Shown: positions 1 through 14,436, counted from the stretch's first letter. The stretch: DNA of 64,000 nt from Azolla caroliniana (GCA_043228905.1 JBHGNT010000008.1:124001-188000), one strand, 5' to 3'. A program made the numbers and translations. The notes: generated from the letters alone by a model not told the origin.

Positions 1-2793
1 CCTATGATATGGAATTCAAAAATCAAGCTTTTGAAACTCACGTCAAGAGACATGAAGAAATAACCAAATTTGAGGAGGGAGTTGAGGAGAGCCCGAGAGT
101 AAATTAAAATGTTCATACCTGGCCCATGTGATATCGGATTTGAGTGTTCAAACATGCGAATCGAAGCTAACAATGCTGCCTATGATATGGACTTAAAAAA
201 TAAATCTTTTGAAACTCATGTCGAAAGACATGAAGAAATTACCAAATTAGAGGAGGGAGTAGAGAAGAGGCCGAGAGTAAATTAAAATGTTCATACCTGG
301 CCCATTTGATATCGGATTTTAGTGTTCAAACTTGCGAATCGAAGCTAGCAAAGCTACCTATGATATGGAATTCAAAAATCAAGCTTTTGAAACTCACGTC
401 AAGAGACATGAAGAAATAACCAAATTTGAGGAGGGAGTTGAGAAGAGCCCGAGAGTAAATTAGAATGTTCATACCTGGCCCATGTGATATCAGATTTGAG
501 TGTTCAAACATGCGAATCGAAGCTAACAATGCTAGCTATGATATGGCAATAGAAAATCAACATTGGAAACTCAGGTCGAGAGATATGAAGAAATAACCAA
601 ATTTGAGGAGGGAGTTGAGAAGACCCCGAGAGTAAATTAAAATGTTCATACCTGGCCCATGTGATATCGGATTTTTGTGTTCAAACATGCGAATTGAAGC
701 TAACAATGCTACCTATGATATGGAATTAAAAAATGAAGCTTTTGAAACTCAGGTCGAGAGACATGAAGAAATTACCAAATTTGAGGAGGGAGTTGAGAAG
801 AGCCCGAGATCAAATTAAAATGTTCATACCTGTCCCATGTGATATCGGATTTTAGTGTTCAAACATTTGAATCGAAGGTTACAATGTTAGCAATCATATG
901 GAAGTAAAAAATAAGGATTTCGAAAGTCACGTTGAGAGACATGAAGAAATAACCAAATTTGAGGAGGGAAGTAGAGAAGAGGCCGAGAGTAAATTGGATT
1001 TTAGTGATATCGGATTTTAGTGTTCAAATATGCGAATCGAAGCTAACAATGCGAGCTATGATATGGAAATCAAAAATCAAGATTTTCAAACTCAGGTCAA
1101 GAGACATGAAGAAATAACCAAATTTGAGGAGGGATTGAGAAGAGCCCGAGAGTAAAATAAAATGTTCATACCTGGCCCATGTGATATCGGATTTGAGTGT
1201 TCAAACATGCGAATCGAAGCTAACAAGGCTAGCTATGATATGGCATTAGAAAATCAATCTTTGGAAACTCAGGTCGAGAGATATGAAGAAATTACCAAAT
1301 TAGAGGAGGGAGTTGAGAAGAGCCCGAGAGTAAATTAAAATGTTCATACCTGGCCCATGTGATATCGGATTTTAGTGTTCAAACTTCCGAATCGAAGCTA
1401 GCAAAGCTACCTATGATATGGAATTCAAAAATCAAGCTTTTGAAACTCACGTCAAGAGACATGAAGAAATAACCAAATTTGAGGAGGGAGTTGAGGAGAG
1501 CCCGAGAGTAAATTAAAATGTTCATACCTGGCCCATGTGATATCGGATTTGAGTGTTCAAACATGCGAATCGAAGCTAACAATGCTGCCTATGATATGGA
1601 CTTAAAAAATAAATCTTTTGAAACTCATGTCGAAAGACATGAAGAAATTACCAAATTAGAGGAGGGAGTAGAGAAGAGGCCGAGAGTAAATTAAAATGTT
1701 CATACCTGGCCCATTTGATATCGGATTTTAGTGTTCAAACTTGCGAATCGAAGCTAGCAAAGCTACCTATGATATGGAATTCAAAAATCAAGCTTTTGAA
1801 ACTCACGTCAAGAGACATGAAGAAATAACCAAATTTGAGGAGGGAGTTGAGAAGAGCCCGAGAGTAAATTAGAATGTTCATACCTGGCCCATGTGATATC
1901 AGATTTGAGTGTTCAAACATGCGAATCGAAGCTAACAATGCTAGCTATGATATGGCAATAGAAAATCAACATTGGAAACTCAGGTCGAGAGATATGAAGA
2001 AATTACCAAATTTGAGGAGGGAGTTGAGAAGACCCCGAGAGTAAATTAAAATGTTCATACCTGGCCCATGTGATATCGGATTTTTGTGTTCAAACATGCG
2101 AATTGAAGCTAACAATGCTACCTATGATATGGAATTAAAAAATGAAGCTTTTGAAACTCAGGTCGAGAGACATGAAGAAATTACCAAATTTGAGGAGGGA
2201 GTTGAGAAGAGCCCGAGATCAAATTAAAATGTTCATACCTGTCCCATGTGATATCGGATTTTAGTGTTCAAACATTTGAATCGAAGGTTACAATGTTAGC
2301 AATCATATGGAAGTAAAAAATAAGGATTTCGAAAGTCACGTTGAGAGACATGAAGAAATAACCAAATTTGAGGAGGGAAGTAGAGAAGAGGCCGAGAGTA
2401 AATTGGATTTTAGTGATATCGGATTTTAGTGTTCAAATATGCGAATCGAAGCTAACAATGCGAGCTATGATATGGAAATCAAAAATCAAGATTTTCAAAC
2501 TCAGGTCAAGAGACATGAAGAAATAACCAAATTTGAGGAGGGATTGAGAAGAGCCCGAGAGTAAAATAAAATGTTCATACCTGGCCCATGTGATATCGGA
2601 TTTGAGTGTTCAAACATGCGAATCGAAGCTAACAAGGCTAGCTATGATATGGCATTAGAAAATCAATCTTTGGAAACTCAGGTCGAGAGATATGAAGAAA
2701 TTACCAAATTAGAGGAGGGAGTTGAGAAGAGCCCGAGAGTAAATTAAAATGTTCATACCTGGCCCATGTGATATCGGATTTTAGTGTTCAAAC
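1..2793 (+). repeat. Higher-order repeat, 1409 bp, two copies
   Basis: Positions 1-1384 and 1410-2793 match at a constant shift of 1409 bp with only scattered differences. Anchors: CCTATGATAT at 1 and 1410; TGTTCAAATATGCG at 1021 and 2430. The unit is eight monomers less 15 bp. The missing bases are explained by a shared truncated monomer where AGTAAATTGGATTTTAGTG (985-1020 and 2394-2429) replaces the usual GTTCATACCTGGCCCATG stretch. The first copy starts beyond the window edge. The low divergence suggests a recent tandem duplication. Confidence 0.9.
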
Positions 2794-3449
2794 ATGCTAA
2801 TTGAAGCTAACAATGCTACCTATGATATGGAATTAAAAAATGAAGCTTTTGAAACTCAGGTCGAGAGACATGAAGAAATTACCAAATTTGAGGAGGGAGT
2901 TGAGAAGAGCCCGAGATCAAATTAAAATGTTCATACCTGTCCCATGTGATATCGGATTTTAGTGTTCAAACATTTGAATCGAAGCTTACAATGTTAGCTA
3001 TCATATGGAAGTAAAAAATAAGGATTTTGAAAGTAACGTTGAGAGACATGAAGAAATAACCAAATTTGAGGAGGGAAGTAGAGAAGAGTCCGAGAGTAAA
3101 TTAAAATGTTCATACCTGGCCCATGTGATATCGGATTTTAGTGTTCAAATATGCGAATCGAAGCTAACAATGCTAGCTATGATATGGAATTAAAAAATCA
3201 AGATTTTGAAAGTCACGTTGAGAGACATGAAGAAATAACCAAATTTGAGGAGGGATTGAGAAGAGCCCGAGAGTAAATTAAAATGTTCATACCTGGCCCA
3301 TGTGATATCGGATTTTAGTGTTCAAACTTGCGAATCGAAGCTAGCAAAGCTACCTATGATATGGAATTCAAAAATCAAGCATTTGAAACTCACGTCAAGA
3401 GACATGAAGAGATAACCAAATTTGAGGAGGGAGTTGAGAAGAGCCCGAG
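2794..3449 (+). repeat. Satellite monomers between two HOR blocks
   Basis: Ordinary forward monomers, including a GAAGTAAAAAATAAGG-type copy at about 3005-3030. No gene, RNA or mobile element is visible. Confidence 0.85.
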
Positions 3450-6400
3450 AGTAAATTAAAATGTTCATACCTGGCCCATGTGATATCGGATTTTAGTGTT
3501 CAAACATGCGAATCGAAGCTAACAACGGTAGCTATGATATCGAATTAAAAAATCAAGATTTTAAACTCATGTCGAGAGACATGAAGAAATTACCAAATTA
3601 AAGGAGGGATTGAGAAGAGCGCATGAGTAAATTAAAATGTTCATACCTGGCCCATGTGATATAGGATTTTAGTGTTCAAACATGCGAATCGAAGCTAACA
3701 ATGGTACCTATGATATGGACTTAAAAAATAAATCTTTTGAAACTCATGTCGAAAGACATGAAGAAATTACCAAATTAGAGGAGGGAGTAGAGAAGAGGCC
3801 GAGAGTAAATTAAAATGTTCATACCTGGCCCATTTGATATCGGACTTTAGTGTTCAAACTTGCGAATCGAAGCTAGCAAAGCTACCTATGATATGGAATT
3901 CAAAAATGAAGCTTTTGAAACTCACGTCAAGAGACATGAAGAAATAACCAAATTTGAGGAGGGAGTTGAGAAGAGCCCGAGAGTAAATTAAAATGTTCAT
4001 ACCTGGCCCATGTGATATCGGATTTGAGTGTTCAAACATGCGAATCGAAGCTAACAATGCTGCCTATGATATGGACTTAAAAAATAAATCTTTTGAAACT
4101 CATGTCGAAAGACATGAAGAAATTACCAAATTAGAGGAGGGAGTAGAGAAGAGGCCGAGAGTAAATTAAAATGTTCATACCTGGCCCATTTGATATCGGA
4201 TTTTAGTGTTCAAACTTGCGAATCGAAGCTAGCAAAGCTACCTATGATATGGAATTCAAAAATGAAGCTTTTGAAACTCACGTCAAGAGACATGAAGAAA
4301 TAACCAAATTTGAGGAGGGAGTTGAGAAGAGCCCGAGAGTAAATTAAAATGTTCATACCTGGCCCATGTGATATCGGATTTGAGTGTTCAAACATGCGAA
4401 TCGAAGCTAACAATGCTAGCTATGATATGGCAATAGAAAATCAACATTGGAAACTCAGGTCGAGAGATATGAAGAAATTACCAAATTTGAGGAGGGAGTT
4501 GAGAAGAGCCCGAGAGTAAATTAAAATGTTCATACCTGGCCCATATGATATCGGATTTTTGTGTTTAAACATGCGAATTGAAGCTAACAATGCTACCTAT
4601 GATATGGAATTAAAAAATGAAGCTTTTGAAACTCAGGTCGAGAGACATGAAGAAATTACCAAATTTGAGGAGGGAGTTGAGAAGAGCCCGAGATCAAATT
4701 AAAATGTTCATACCTGTCCCATGTGATATCGGATTTTAGTGTTCAAACATTTGAATCGAAGGTTACAATGTTAGCAATCATATGGAAGTAAAAAATAAGG
4801 ATTTTGAAAGTCACGTTGAGAGACATGAAGAAATAACCAAATTTGAGGAGGGAAGTAGAGAAGAGGCCGAGAGTAAATTAAAATGTTCATACCTGGCCCA
4901 TGTGATATCGGATTTTAGTGTTCAAATATGCGAATCGAAGCTAACAATGCTAGCTATGATATGGAATCAAAAAATCAAGATTTTGAAAGTCACGTTGAGA
5001 GACATGAAGAAATAACCAAATTTGAGGAGGGATTGAGAAGAGCCCGAGAGTAAAATAAAATGTTCATACCTGGCCCATGTGATATCGGATTTTAGTGTTC
5101 AAACATATGAATCGAAGCTAACAAGGCTAGCTATGATATCGAATTAAAAAATCAAGGTTTTGAAACTCAGGTCGAGAGACATGAAGAAATTACCAAATTA
5201 AAGGAGGGATTGAGAAGAGCGCATGAGTAAATTAAAATGTTCATACCTGGCCCATGTGATATAGGATTTTAGTGTTCAAACATGCGAATCGAAGCTAACA
5301 ATGCTACCTATGATTTGGACTTAAAAAATAAATCTTTCGAAACTCATGTTGAAAGACATGAAGAAATTATCAAATTAGAGGAGGGAGTAGAGAAGAGGCC
5401 GAGAGTAAATTAAAATGTTCATACCTGGCCCATGTGATATCGGATTTTAGTGTTCAATCTTGGGAATCGAAGCTAGCAAAGCTACCTATGATATGGAATT
5501 CAAAAATCAAGCTTTTGAAACTCACGTCAAGAGACATGAAGAAATAACCAAATTTGAAGAGGGAGTTGAGAAGAGCCCGAGAGTAAATTAAAATGTTCAT
5601 ACCTGGCCCATGTGATATCGGATTTGAGTGTTCAAACATGCGAATCGAAGCTAACAAGGCTAGCTATGATATGGCATTAGAAAATCAATCTTTGGAAACT
5701 CAGGTCGAGAGATATGAAGAAATTACCAAATTAGAGGAGGGAGTTGAGAAGAGCCCGAGAGTAAATTAAAATGTTCATACCTGGCCCATGTGATATCGGA
5801 TTTTAGTGTTCAAACATGCGAATGGAAGCTAACAACGGTAGCTATGATATCGAATTAAAAAATCAAGATTTTGAAACTCATGGCAAGAGACATGAAGAAA
5901 TTACCAAATTAAAGGAGGGATTGAGAAGAGCGCATGAGTAAATTAAAATGTTCATACCTGGCCCATGTGATATAGGATTTTAGTGTTCAAACATGCGAAT
6001 CGAAGCTAACAATGCTACCTATGATATGGACTTAAAAAATCAATCTTTTGAAACTCATGTCGAAAGACATGAAGAAATTACCAATTTAGAGGAAGGAGTA
6101 GAGAAGAGGCCCAGAGTAAATTAAAATGTTCATAACTGGCCCATTGAATATCGGATTTTAGTGTTCAAACAGGCGAATCGAATCTAACAATGCTAGCTAT
6201 GATATGGAATCAAAAAATCAAGCTTTGGAAACTCACGTCAAGAGACATGAAGAAATAACCAAATTTGAGGAGGGAGTTGAGAAGAGCCCGAGAGTAAATT
6301 AAAATGTTCATACCTGGCCCATGTTATATCGGATTTGAGTGTTCAAACATGCGAATCGAAGCTAACAATGCTAGCTATGATATGGCATTAGAAAATCAAG

Positions 6401-8231
6401 CTTTGGAAACTCAGGTCGAGAGATATGAAGAAATTACCAAATTAGAGGAGGGAGTTGAGAAGAGCCCGAGAGTAAATTAAAATGTTCATACCTGGCCCAT
6501 GTGATATCGGATTTTAGTGTTCAAACATTTGAATCGAAGGTTACAATGCTAGCTATCATATGGAAGTAGAAAATAAGGATTTTGAAAGTCACGTTGAGAG
6601 ACATGAAGAAATAACCAAATTTGAGGAGGGAGTTGAGAAGAGCCCGAGAGTAAATTAAAATGTTCATACCTGGCCCATGTGATATCGGATTTTAGTGTTC
6701 AAACATGCGAATCGAAGCTAACAACGGTAGCTATGATATCGAATTAAAAAATCAAGATTTTGAAACTCATGTCGAGAGACATGAAGAAATTACCAAATTA
6801 AAGGAGGGATTGAGAAGAGCGCATGAGTAAATTAAAATGTTCATACCTGGCCCATGTGATATAGGATTTTAGTGTTCAAACATGCGAATCGAAGCTAACA
6901 ATGCTACCTATGATATGGACTTAAAAAATAAATCTTTTGAAACTCATGTCAAAAGACATGAAGAAATTACCAAATTAGAGGAGGGAGTAGAGAAGAGGCC
7001 GAGAGTAAATTAAAATGTTCATACCTGGCCCATTTGATATCGGATTTTAGTGTTCAAACTTGCGAATCGAAGCTAGCAAAGCTACCTATGATATGGAATT
7101 CAAAAATCAAGCTTTTGAAACTCACGTCAAGAGACATGAAGAAATAACCAAATTTGAGGAGGGAGTTGAGAAGAGCCCGAGAGTAAATTAAAATGTTCAT
7201 ACCTGGCCCATGTGATATCGGATTTGAGTGTTCAAACATGCGAATCGAAGCTAACAATGCTGCCTATGATATGGACTTAAAAAATAAATCTTTTGAAACT
7301 CATGTCGAAAGACATGAAGAAATTACCAAATTAGAGGAGGGAGTAGAGAAGAGGCCGAGAGTAAATTAAAATGTTCATACCTGGGCCATTTGATATCGGA
7401 TTTTAGTGTTCAAACTTGCGAATCGAAGCTAGCAAAGCTACCTATGATATGGAATTCAAAAATGAAGCTTTTGAAACTCACGTCAAGAGACATGAAGAAA
7501 TAACCAAATTTGAGGAGGGAGTTGAGAAGAGCCCGAGAGTAAATTAAAATGTTCATACCTGGCCCATGTGATATCGGATTTGAGTGTTCAAACATGCGAA
7601 TCGAAGCTAACAATGCTAGCTATGATATGGCAATAGAAAATCAACATTGGAAACTCAGGTCGAGAGATATGAAGAAATTACCAAATTTGAGGAGGGAGTT
7701 GAGAAGACCCCGAGAGTAAATTAAAATGTTCATACCTGGCCCATATGATATCGGATTTTTGTGTTCAAACATGCGAATTGAAGCTAACAATGCTACCTAT
7801 GATATGGAATTAAAAAATGAAGCTTTTGAAACTCAGGTCGAGAGACATGAAGAAATTACCAAATTTGAGGAGGGAGTTGAGAAGAGCCCGAGATCAAATT
7901 AAAATGTTCATACCTGTCCCATGTGATATCGGATTTTAGTGTTCAAACATTTGAATCGAAGCTTACAATGTTAGCTATCATATGGAAGTAAAAAATAAGG
8001 ATTTTGAAAGTCATGTTGAGAGACATGAAGAAATAACCAAATTTGAGGAGGGAAGTAGAGAAGAGGCCGAGAGTAAATTAAAATGTTCATACCTGGCCCA
8101 TGTGATATCGGATTTTAGTGTTCAAATATGCGAATCGAAGCTAACAATGCTAGCTATGATATGGAATTAAAAAATCAAGATTTTGAAAGTCACGTTGAGA
8201 GACATGAAGAAATAACCAAATTTGAGGAGGG
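3450..8231 (+). repeat. Higher-order repeat, 3200 bp, one full and one partial copy
   Basis: About 3450-5031 recurs at 6649-8231 with a shift of 3200 bp (18 monomers less 4 bp). Anchors include 3854 with 7054, 4210 with 7410, and 4782 with 7982. A one-base difference (GATTTTAAACTC versus GATTTTGAAACTC) changes the shift from 3199 to 3200 near 3565. Collinearity breaks at about 5031/8231, where GAGGAGGGATTGAG differs from GAGGAGGGAGTTGAG. The intervening 5032-6648 completes the unit and has no second copy here. The monomers with GCGCATGAG and CATAACTGGCCCATTG in this block reappear inverted in the right arm at 56-64 kb. Confidence 0.85.
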
Positions 8232-11139
8232 AGTTGAGAAGAGCCCGAGAGTAAATTAAAATGTTCATACCTGGCCCATGTGATATTGGATTTTAGTGTT
8301 CAAACATTTGAATCGAAGCTTACAATGTTAGCTATCATATGGAAGTAAAAAATAAGGATTTTGAAACTCACGTTGCGAGATATGAAGAAATAACCAAATT
8401 TGAGGAGGGAGTTGAGAAGAGCCCGAGAGTAAATTCAAATGTTCATACCTGGCCCATGTTATATCGGATTTTAGTGTTCAAATATGCGAATCGAAGCTAG
8501 TAAGGCTAGCTATGATATGGAATTAAAAAATCAATATTTCGAAACTCAGGTCGAGAGACATGAAGAAATTACCAAATTTGAGGAGGGAGTTGAGAAGAGC
8601 GCGTGAGTAAATTAAAATGTTCATACCTGGCCCATGTGATATAGGATTTTAGTGTTCAAACATGCGAATCGAAGCTAACAATGCTAGCTATAATATGGAA
8701 TTAAAAAATCAAGATTTTCAAACTCAGGTCGAGACACATGAAGAAATTCCAAAATTAGAGGAGGGGGTAGAGAAGAGCCCGAGAGTAAATTAAAATGTTC
8801 ATACCTGGCCCATGTGATATCGGATTTTAGTGTTCAAACATACAAATCGAAGCTAACAAGTCTAGCTATGATATGGAATTAAAAAATGAAGCTGTTGAAA
8901 CTCAGGTCGAGAGACATGAAGAAATTACCAAATTTGAGGAGGGAGTTGAGAAGAGCCCGAGAGTAAATTAAAATATTCATACCTGTCCCATGTGATATCG
9001 GATTTTAGTGTTTAAACATGCGAATCGAAGCTAGCAAAGCTACCTATGATATGGAATTAAAAAATCAAGCTTTTGAAACTCACGTCGAGAGACATGAAAA
9101 AATTCCAAAATTAGAGGAGGGAGTAGAGAAGAGCCCGAGAGTAAATTAAAATGTTCATACCTGGCCCATGTGATATCGGATTTTAGTGTTCAAACATACG
9201 AATCGAAGCTAACAAGTCTAGCTATGATATCGAATTAAAAAATCAAGGTTTTGAAACTCAGGTCGAGAGACATGAAGAAATTACCAAATTAGAGGAGGGA
9301 GTAGAGAAGAGGCCGAGAGTAAATTAAAATGTTCATACCTGGCCCATGTGATATCGGATTTTTGTGTTCAAACATGCGAATCGAAGCTAACAATGTTGCC
9401 TATGATATGGAATTAAAAAATGAAGCTTTTGAAACTCAGGTCGAGAGACATGAAGAAATTACCAAATTTGAGGAGGGAGTTGAGAAGAGCCCGAGAGTAA
9501 ATTAAAATGTTCATACCTGTCCCATGTGATATTGGATTTTAGTGTTCAAACATTTGAATCGAAGCTTACAATGTTAGCTATCATATGGAAGTAAAAAATA
9601 AGGATTTTGAAACTCACGTTGAGAGACATGAAGAAATAACCAAATTTGAGGAGGGAGTTGAGAAGAGCCCGAGAGTAAATTCAAATGTTCATACCTGGCC
9701 CATGTTATATCGGATTTTAGTGTTCAAATATGCGAATCGAAGCTAACAATGCTAGCTATGATATGGAATTAAAAAATCAATGTTTTGAAACTCAGGTCGA
9801 GAGACATGAAGAAATTACCAAATTAGAGGAGGGAGTAGAGAAGAGGCCGAGAGTAAATTAAAATGTTCATACCTGGCCCATGTGATATTGGATTTTAGTG
9901 TTTAAACATGCGAATCGAAGCTAGCAAAGGTACCTATGATATGGAATTAAAAAATCAAGCTTTCAAACTCACGTCGAGAGACATGAAGAAATAACCAAAT
10001 TTGAGGAGGGAGTTGAGAAGAGCCCGAGAGTAAATTAAAATGTTCATACCTGGCCCATGTGATATCGGATTTTATTGTTCAAGCATAAAATTCGAAGCTA
10101 ACAAGGCTAGCTATGATATAGAATTAAAAAATCTAGGTTTCGAAACTCAGGTCGAGAGACATGAAGAAATTCCCAAATTAGAGGAGGGAGTAGAGAAGAG
10201 CCCGAGAGTAAATTAAAATGTTTAGACTTGGCCAATGTGATATCGGATTTGAGTGTTTAAACATGCGAATGGAAGCTAACAAAGCTACCTATGATATGGA
10301 ATAAAAAATCAAGATTTTCAAACTCAGGTCGAGAGACATGAAGAAATTACCAAATTTGAGGAGGGAGTTGAGAAGAGCGCGTGAGTAAATTAAAATGTTC
10401 ATACCTGGCCCATGTGATATAGGATTTTAGTGTTCAAACATGCGAATCGAAGCTAACAATGCTAGCTATAATATGGAATTAAAAAATCAAGATTTTCAAA
10501 CTCAGGTCGAGAGACATGAAGAAATTCCAAAATTAGAGGAGGGAGTAGAGAAGAGCCCGAGAGTAAATTAAAATGTTCATACCTGGCCCATGTGATATCG
10601 GATTTTAGTGTTCAAACATACAAATCGAAGCTAACAAGTCTAGCTATGATATCGAATTAAAAAATCAAGGTTTTGAAACTCAGGTCGAGAGACATGAAGA
10701 AATTACCAAATTTGAGGAGGGAGTTGAGAAGAGCGCGTGAGTAAATTAAAATGTTTATACCTGGCCCATGTGATATAGGATTTTAGTGTTCAAACATGCG
10801 AATCGAAGCTAACAATGCTAGCTATAATATGAAATTAAAAAATCAAGATTTTCAAACTCAGGTCGAGAGACATGAAGAAATTCCAAAATTAGAGGAGGGA
10901 GTAGAGAAGAGCCCGAGAGTAAATTAAAATGTTCATACCTGGCCCATGTGATATCGGATTTTAGTGTTCAAACATACAAATTGAAGCTAACAAGTCTAGC
11001 TATGATATCGAATTAAAAAATCAAGGTTTTGAAACTCAGGTCGAGAGACATGAAAAAATTACCAAATTAGAGGAGGGAGTAGAGAAGAGGCCGAGAGTAA
11101 ATTAAAATGTTCATACCTGGCCCATGTGATATCGGATTT
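8232..11139 (+). repeat. Mixed satellite monomers with a dimer duplication
   Basis: Forward monomers without a long single HOR. A two-monomer (356 bp) tandem duplication is visible: the AGGATTTTAGTG landmark with AGCTATAATATG lies at 10421 and at 10777, and a third relative is at about 8645. No gene is visible. Confidence 0.8.
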
Positions 11140-12439
11140 TAGTGTTCAAATATGCGAACCGAAGCTAACAATGCGAGCTATGTTATGCAGATCAAAAATC
11201 AAGATTTTGAAACTCAGGTCGAGAGACATGAAGAAATTCCCAAATTAGAGGAGGGAGTAGAGAAGAGCCCGAGAGTAAATTAAAATGTTTATACCTGGCG
11301 CATGTGATATCGGATTTTTGTGTTCAAACATGCGAATCGAAGCTAGCAAAGCTACCTATGATATGGAATTCAAAAATCAAGCTTTTGAAACTCACGTCAA
11401 AAGACATGAAGAAATTACCAAATTTGAGGAGGGAGTTGAGAAGAGCCCGAGAGTAAATTAAAATGTTCATACCTGTCCCATGTGATATTGGATTTTAGTG
11501 TTCAAACATTTGAATCGAAGCTTACAATGTTAGCTATCATATGGAAGTAAAAAATAAGGATTTTGAAACTCACGTTGAGAGACATGAAGAAATAACCAAA
11601 TTTGAGGAGGGAGTTGAGAAGAGCCCGAGAGTAAATTCAAATGTTCATACCTGGCCCATGTTATATCGGATTTTAGTGTTCAAATATGCGAATCGAAGCT
11701 AACAATGCTAGCTATGATATGGAATTAAAAAATCAATGTTTTGAAACTCACGTCGAGAGACATGAAGAAATTACCAAATTAGAGGAGGGAGTAGAGAAGA
11801 GGCCGAGAGTAAATTAAACTGTTCATACCTGGCCCATGTGATATCGGATTTTAGTGTTCAAATATGCGAACCGAAGCTAACAATGCGAGCTATGTTATGC
11901 AGATCAAAAATCAAGATTTTGAAACTCAGGTCGAGAGACATGAAGAAATTCCAAAATTAGAGGAGGGAGTAGAGAAGAGCCCGAGAGTAAATTAAAATGT
12001 TTATACCTGGCCCATGTGATATCGGATTTTTGTGTTCAAACATGCGAATTGAAGCTAACAATGCTACCTATGATATGGAATTCAAAAATCAAGCTTTTGA
12101 AACTCAGGTCGAGAGACATGAAGAAATTACCAAATTTGAGGAGGGAGTTGAGAAGAGCCCGAGAGTAAATTAAAATGTTCATACCTGTCCCATGTGATAT
12201 TGGATTTTAGTGTTCAAACATTTGAATCGAAGCTTACAATGTTAGCTATCATATGGAATTAAAAAATAAGGATTTTGAAACTCACGTTGAGAGACATGAA
12301 GAAATAACCAAATTTGAGGAGGGAGTTGAGAAGAGCCCGAGAGTAAATTCAAATGTTCATACCTGGCCCATGTTATATCGGATTTTAGTGTTCAAATATG
12401 CGGATCGAAGCTAACAATGCTAGCTATGATATGGAATTA
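11140..12439 (+). repeat. Tetramer HOR, 712 bp
   Basis: The landmark TATGCGAACCGAAGC with GTTATGCAGATC occurs at 11151 and 11863, and CCTGTCCCATGTGATATTGG at about 11474 and 12186; both are 712 bp apart, exactly four monomers. The copies differ in one monomer (GCTAGCAAAGCTACC near 11343 versus GCTAACAATGCTACC near 12055). Confidence 0.8.
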
Positions 12440-14436
12440 AAAAATCAAGATTTTGAAACTCAGGTCGAGAGACATGAAGAAATTCCAAAATTAGAGGAGG
12501 GAGTTGAGAAGAGCCCGAGAGTAAATTAAAATGTTCATACCTGGCCCATGTGATATCGGATTTTTGTGTTCAAACATGCGAATCGAAGCTAACAATGCTA
12601 CCTATGATATAGAAGTAAAAAATAAGGATTTTGAAACTCACGTTGAGAGACATGAAGAAATAACCAAATTTGAGGAGGAAGTTGAGAGGAGCCCGAGAGT
12701 AAATTCAAATGTTCATACCTGGCCCATGTGATATCGGATTTTAGTGTTCAAACATGCGAATCGAAGCTAACAACGGTAGCTATGATATGGAATTAAAAAA
12801 TCAAGGTTTTGAAACTCAGGTCGAGAGACATGAAGAAATTACCAAATTAGAGGAGGGAAGTAGAGAAGAGGCCGAGAGTAAATTAAAATGTTCATACCTG
12901 GCCCATGTGATATCGGATTTTAGTGTTCAAATATGCGAATCGAAGCTAACAATGCGAGCTATGTTATGGAAATCAAAAATCAAGATTTCGAAACTCAGGT
13001 CGAGAGACATGAAGAAATTACCAAATTTGAGGAGGGAGTTGAGAAGAGCCCGAGAGTAAATTAAAATGTTCATACCTGGCCCATGTGATATCGGATTTTA
13101 GTGTTCAAACATTTGAATCGAAGGTTACAATGTTAGCTATCATATGGAAGTAAAAAATAAGGATTTTGAAACTCACGTTGAGAGACATGAAGAAATAACC
13201 AAATTTGAGGAGGGAGTTGAGAAGAGCCCGAGAGTAACATGTGATATAGGATTTTAGTGTTCAAACATGCGAATCGAAGCTAACAATGCTAGCTATGATA
13301 TGGAATTAAAAAATCAATCTTTTGAAACTCATGTCGAAAGACATGAAGAAATTACCTAATCAGAGGAAGGAGTAGAGAAGAGGCCGAGAGTAAATTAAAA
13401 TGTTCATAACTGGCCCATTGAAGATCGGATTTTAGTGTTCAAATAGGCGAATCGAAGCTAACAATGCTACCTATGATATGGAATTAAAAAATCAATCTTT
13501 TGAAACTCATGTCGAAAGACATGAAGAAATTACCTAATTAGAGGAAGGAGTAGAGAAGAGGCCGAGAGTAAATTAAAATGTTCATAACTGGCCCATTGAA
13601 GATCGGATTTTAGTGTTCAAACAGCCGAATCGAAGCTAACAATGCTAGCTATGATATGGCATTAAAAAATCAAGCTTTGGAAACCCACGTCGAGAGACAT
13701 GAAGAAATTCCAAAATTAGAGGAGGGAGTAGAGAAGAGCCCGAGAGTAAATTAAAATGTTCATACCTGGCCCATGTGATATCGGATTTTAGTGTTCAAAC
13801 ATACGAATCGAAGCTAACAAGTCTAGCTATGATATCGAATTAAAAAATCAAGGTTTTGAAACTCAGGTCGAGAGATATGAAGAAATTACCAAATTAGAGG
13901 AGGGAGTAGAGAAGAGGCCGAGAGTAAATTAAAATGCGAATCGAAGCTAACAATGCTACCTATGATATCGAATACAAAAAATCAATCTTTTGAAACTCAT
14001 GTCGAAAGACATGAAGAAATTACCTAATTAGAGGAAGGAGTAGAGAATAGGCCGAGAGTAAATTAAAATGTTCATAATTGGCCCATTGAAGATCGGATTT
14101 TAGTGTTCAAATAGGCGAATCAAGCTTTTGAAACTCAGGTCGAGAGACATTAAGAAATTACCAAATTTGAGGAGGTAGTAGAGAAGAGCCCGAGAGTAAA
14201 TTAAAATGTTCATACCTGGCCCATGTGATATCGGATTTTAGTGTTTAAACATGTGAATCGAAGCTAGCAAAGGTACCTATGATATGGAATTGAAAAATCA
14301 AGCTTTGGAAACCCACGTCGAGAGACAGGGTTTGAAAATTAGAGGAGGGAGTAGAGAAGAGCCCGAGAGTAAATTAAAATGTTCATACCTGGCCCATGTG
14401 ATATCGGATTTTAGTGTTCAAACATACGAATCGAAG
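12440..14436 (+). repeat. 5.6-kb segmental duplication, copy 1
   Basis: This 2-kb block matches 18025-20061. The shift is 5585 bp in the first part and 5625 bp after about 14118, because copy 1 lacks 40 bp that copy 2 keeps (GGCGAATCAAGCTTTTG versus GGCGAATCGAAGCTAACAAT). Shared private junctions prove common descent: GAGAGTAACATGTGATATAGG at about 13232 and 18817, AATTAAAATGCGAATCGAAG at about 13928 and 19513, and GAGACAGGGTTTGAAAATT at 14322 and 19947. All three are truncated or altered monomers. Confidence 0.88.
12531..12708 (+). repeat. Reference satellite monomer (178 bp)
   Basis: A full-length monomer given to define the unit and its phase; the next copy begins at 12709. The start at ATGTTCATACC is a convention. 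There is no promoter, terminator or tRNA-like structure that I can support. Only weak dyads are visible, such as TCAA-GATT-TTGA in the AATCAAGATTTTGAAA variant carried by other copies. A CENP-B box (TTCG, four bases, A, two bases, CGGG) was looked for by eye and not found. Since 178 is 59 codons plus one base, reading frames shift at every monomer and return only after three. Confidence 0.9.
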
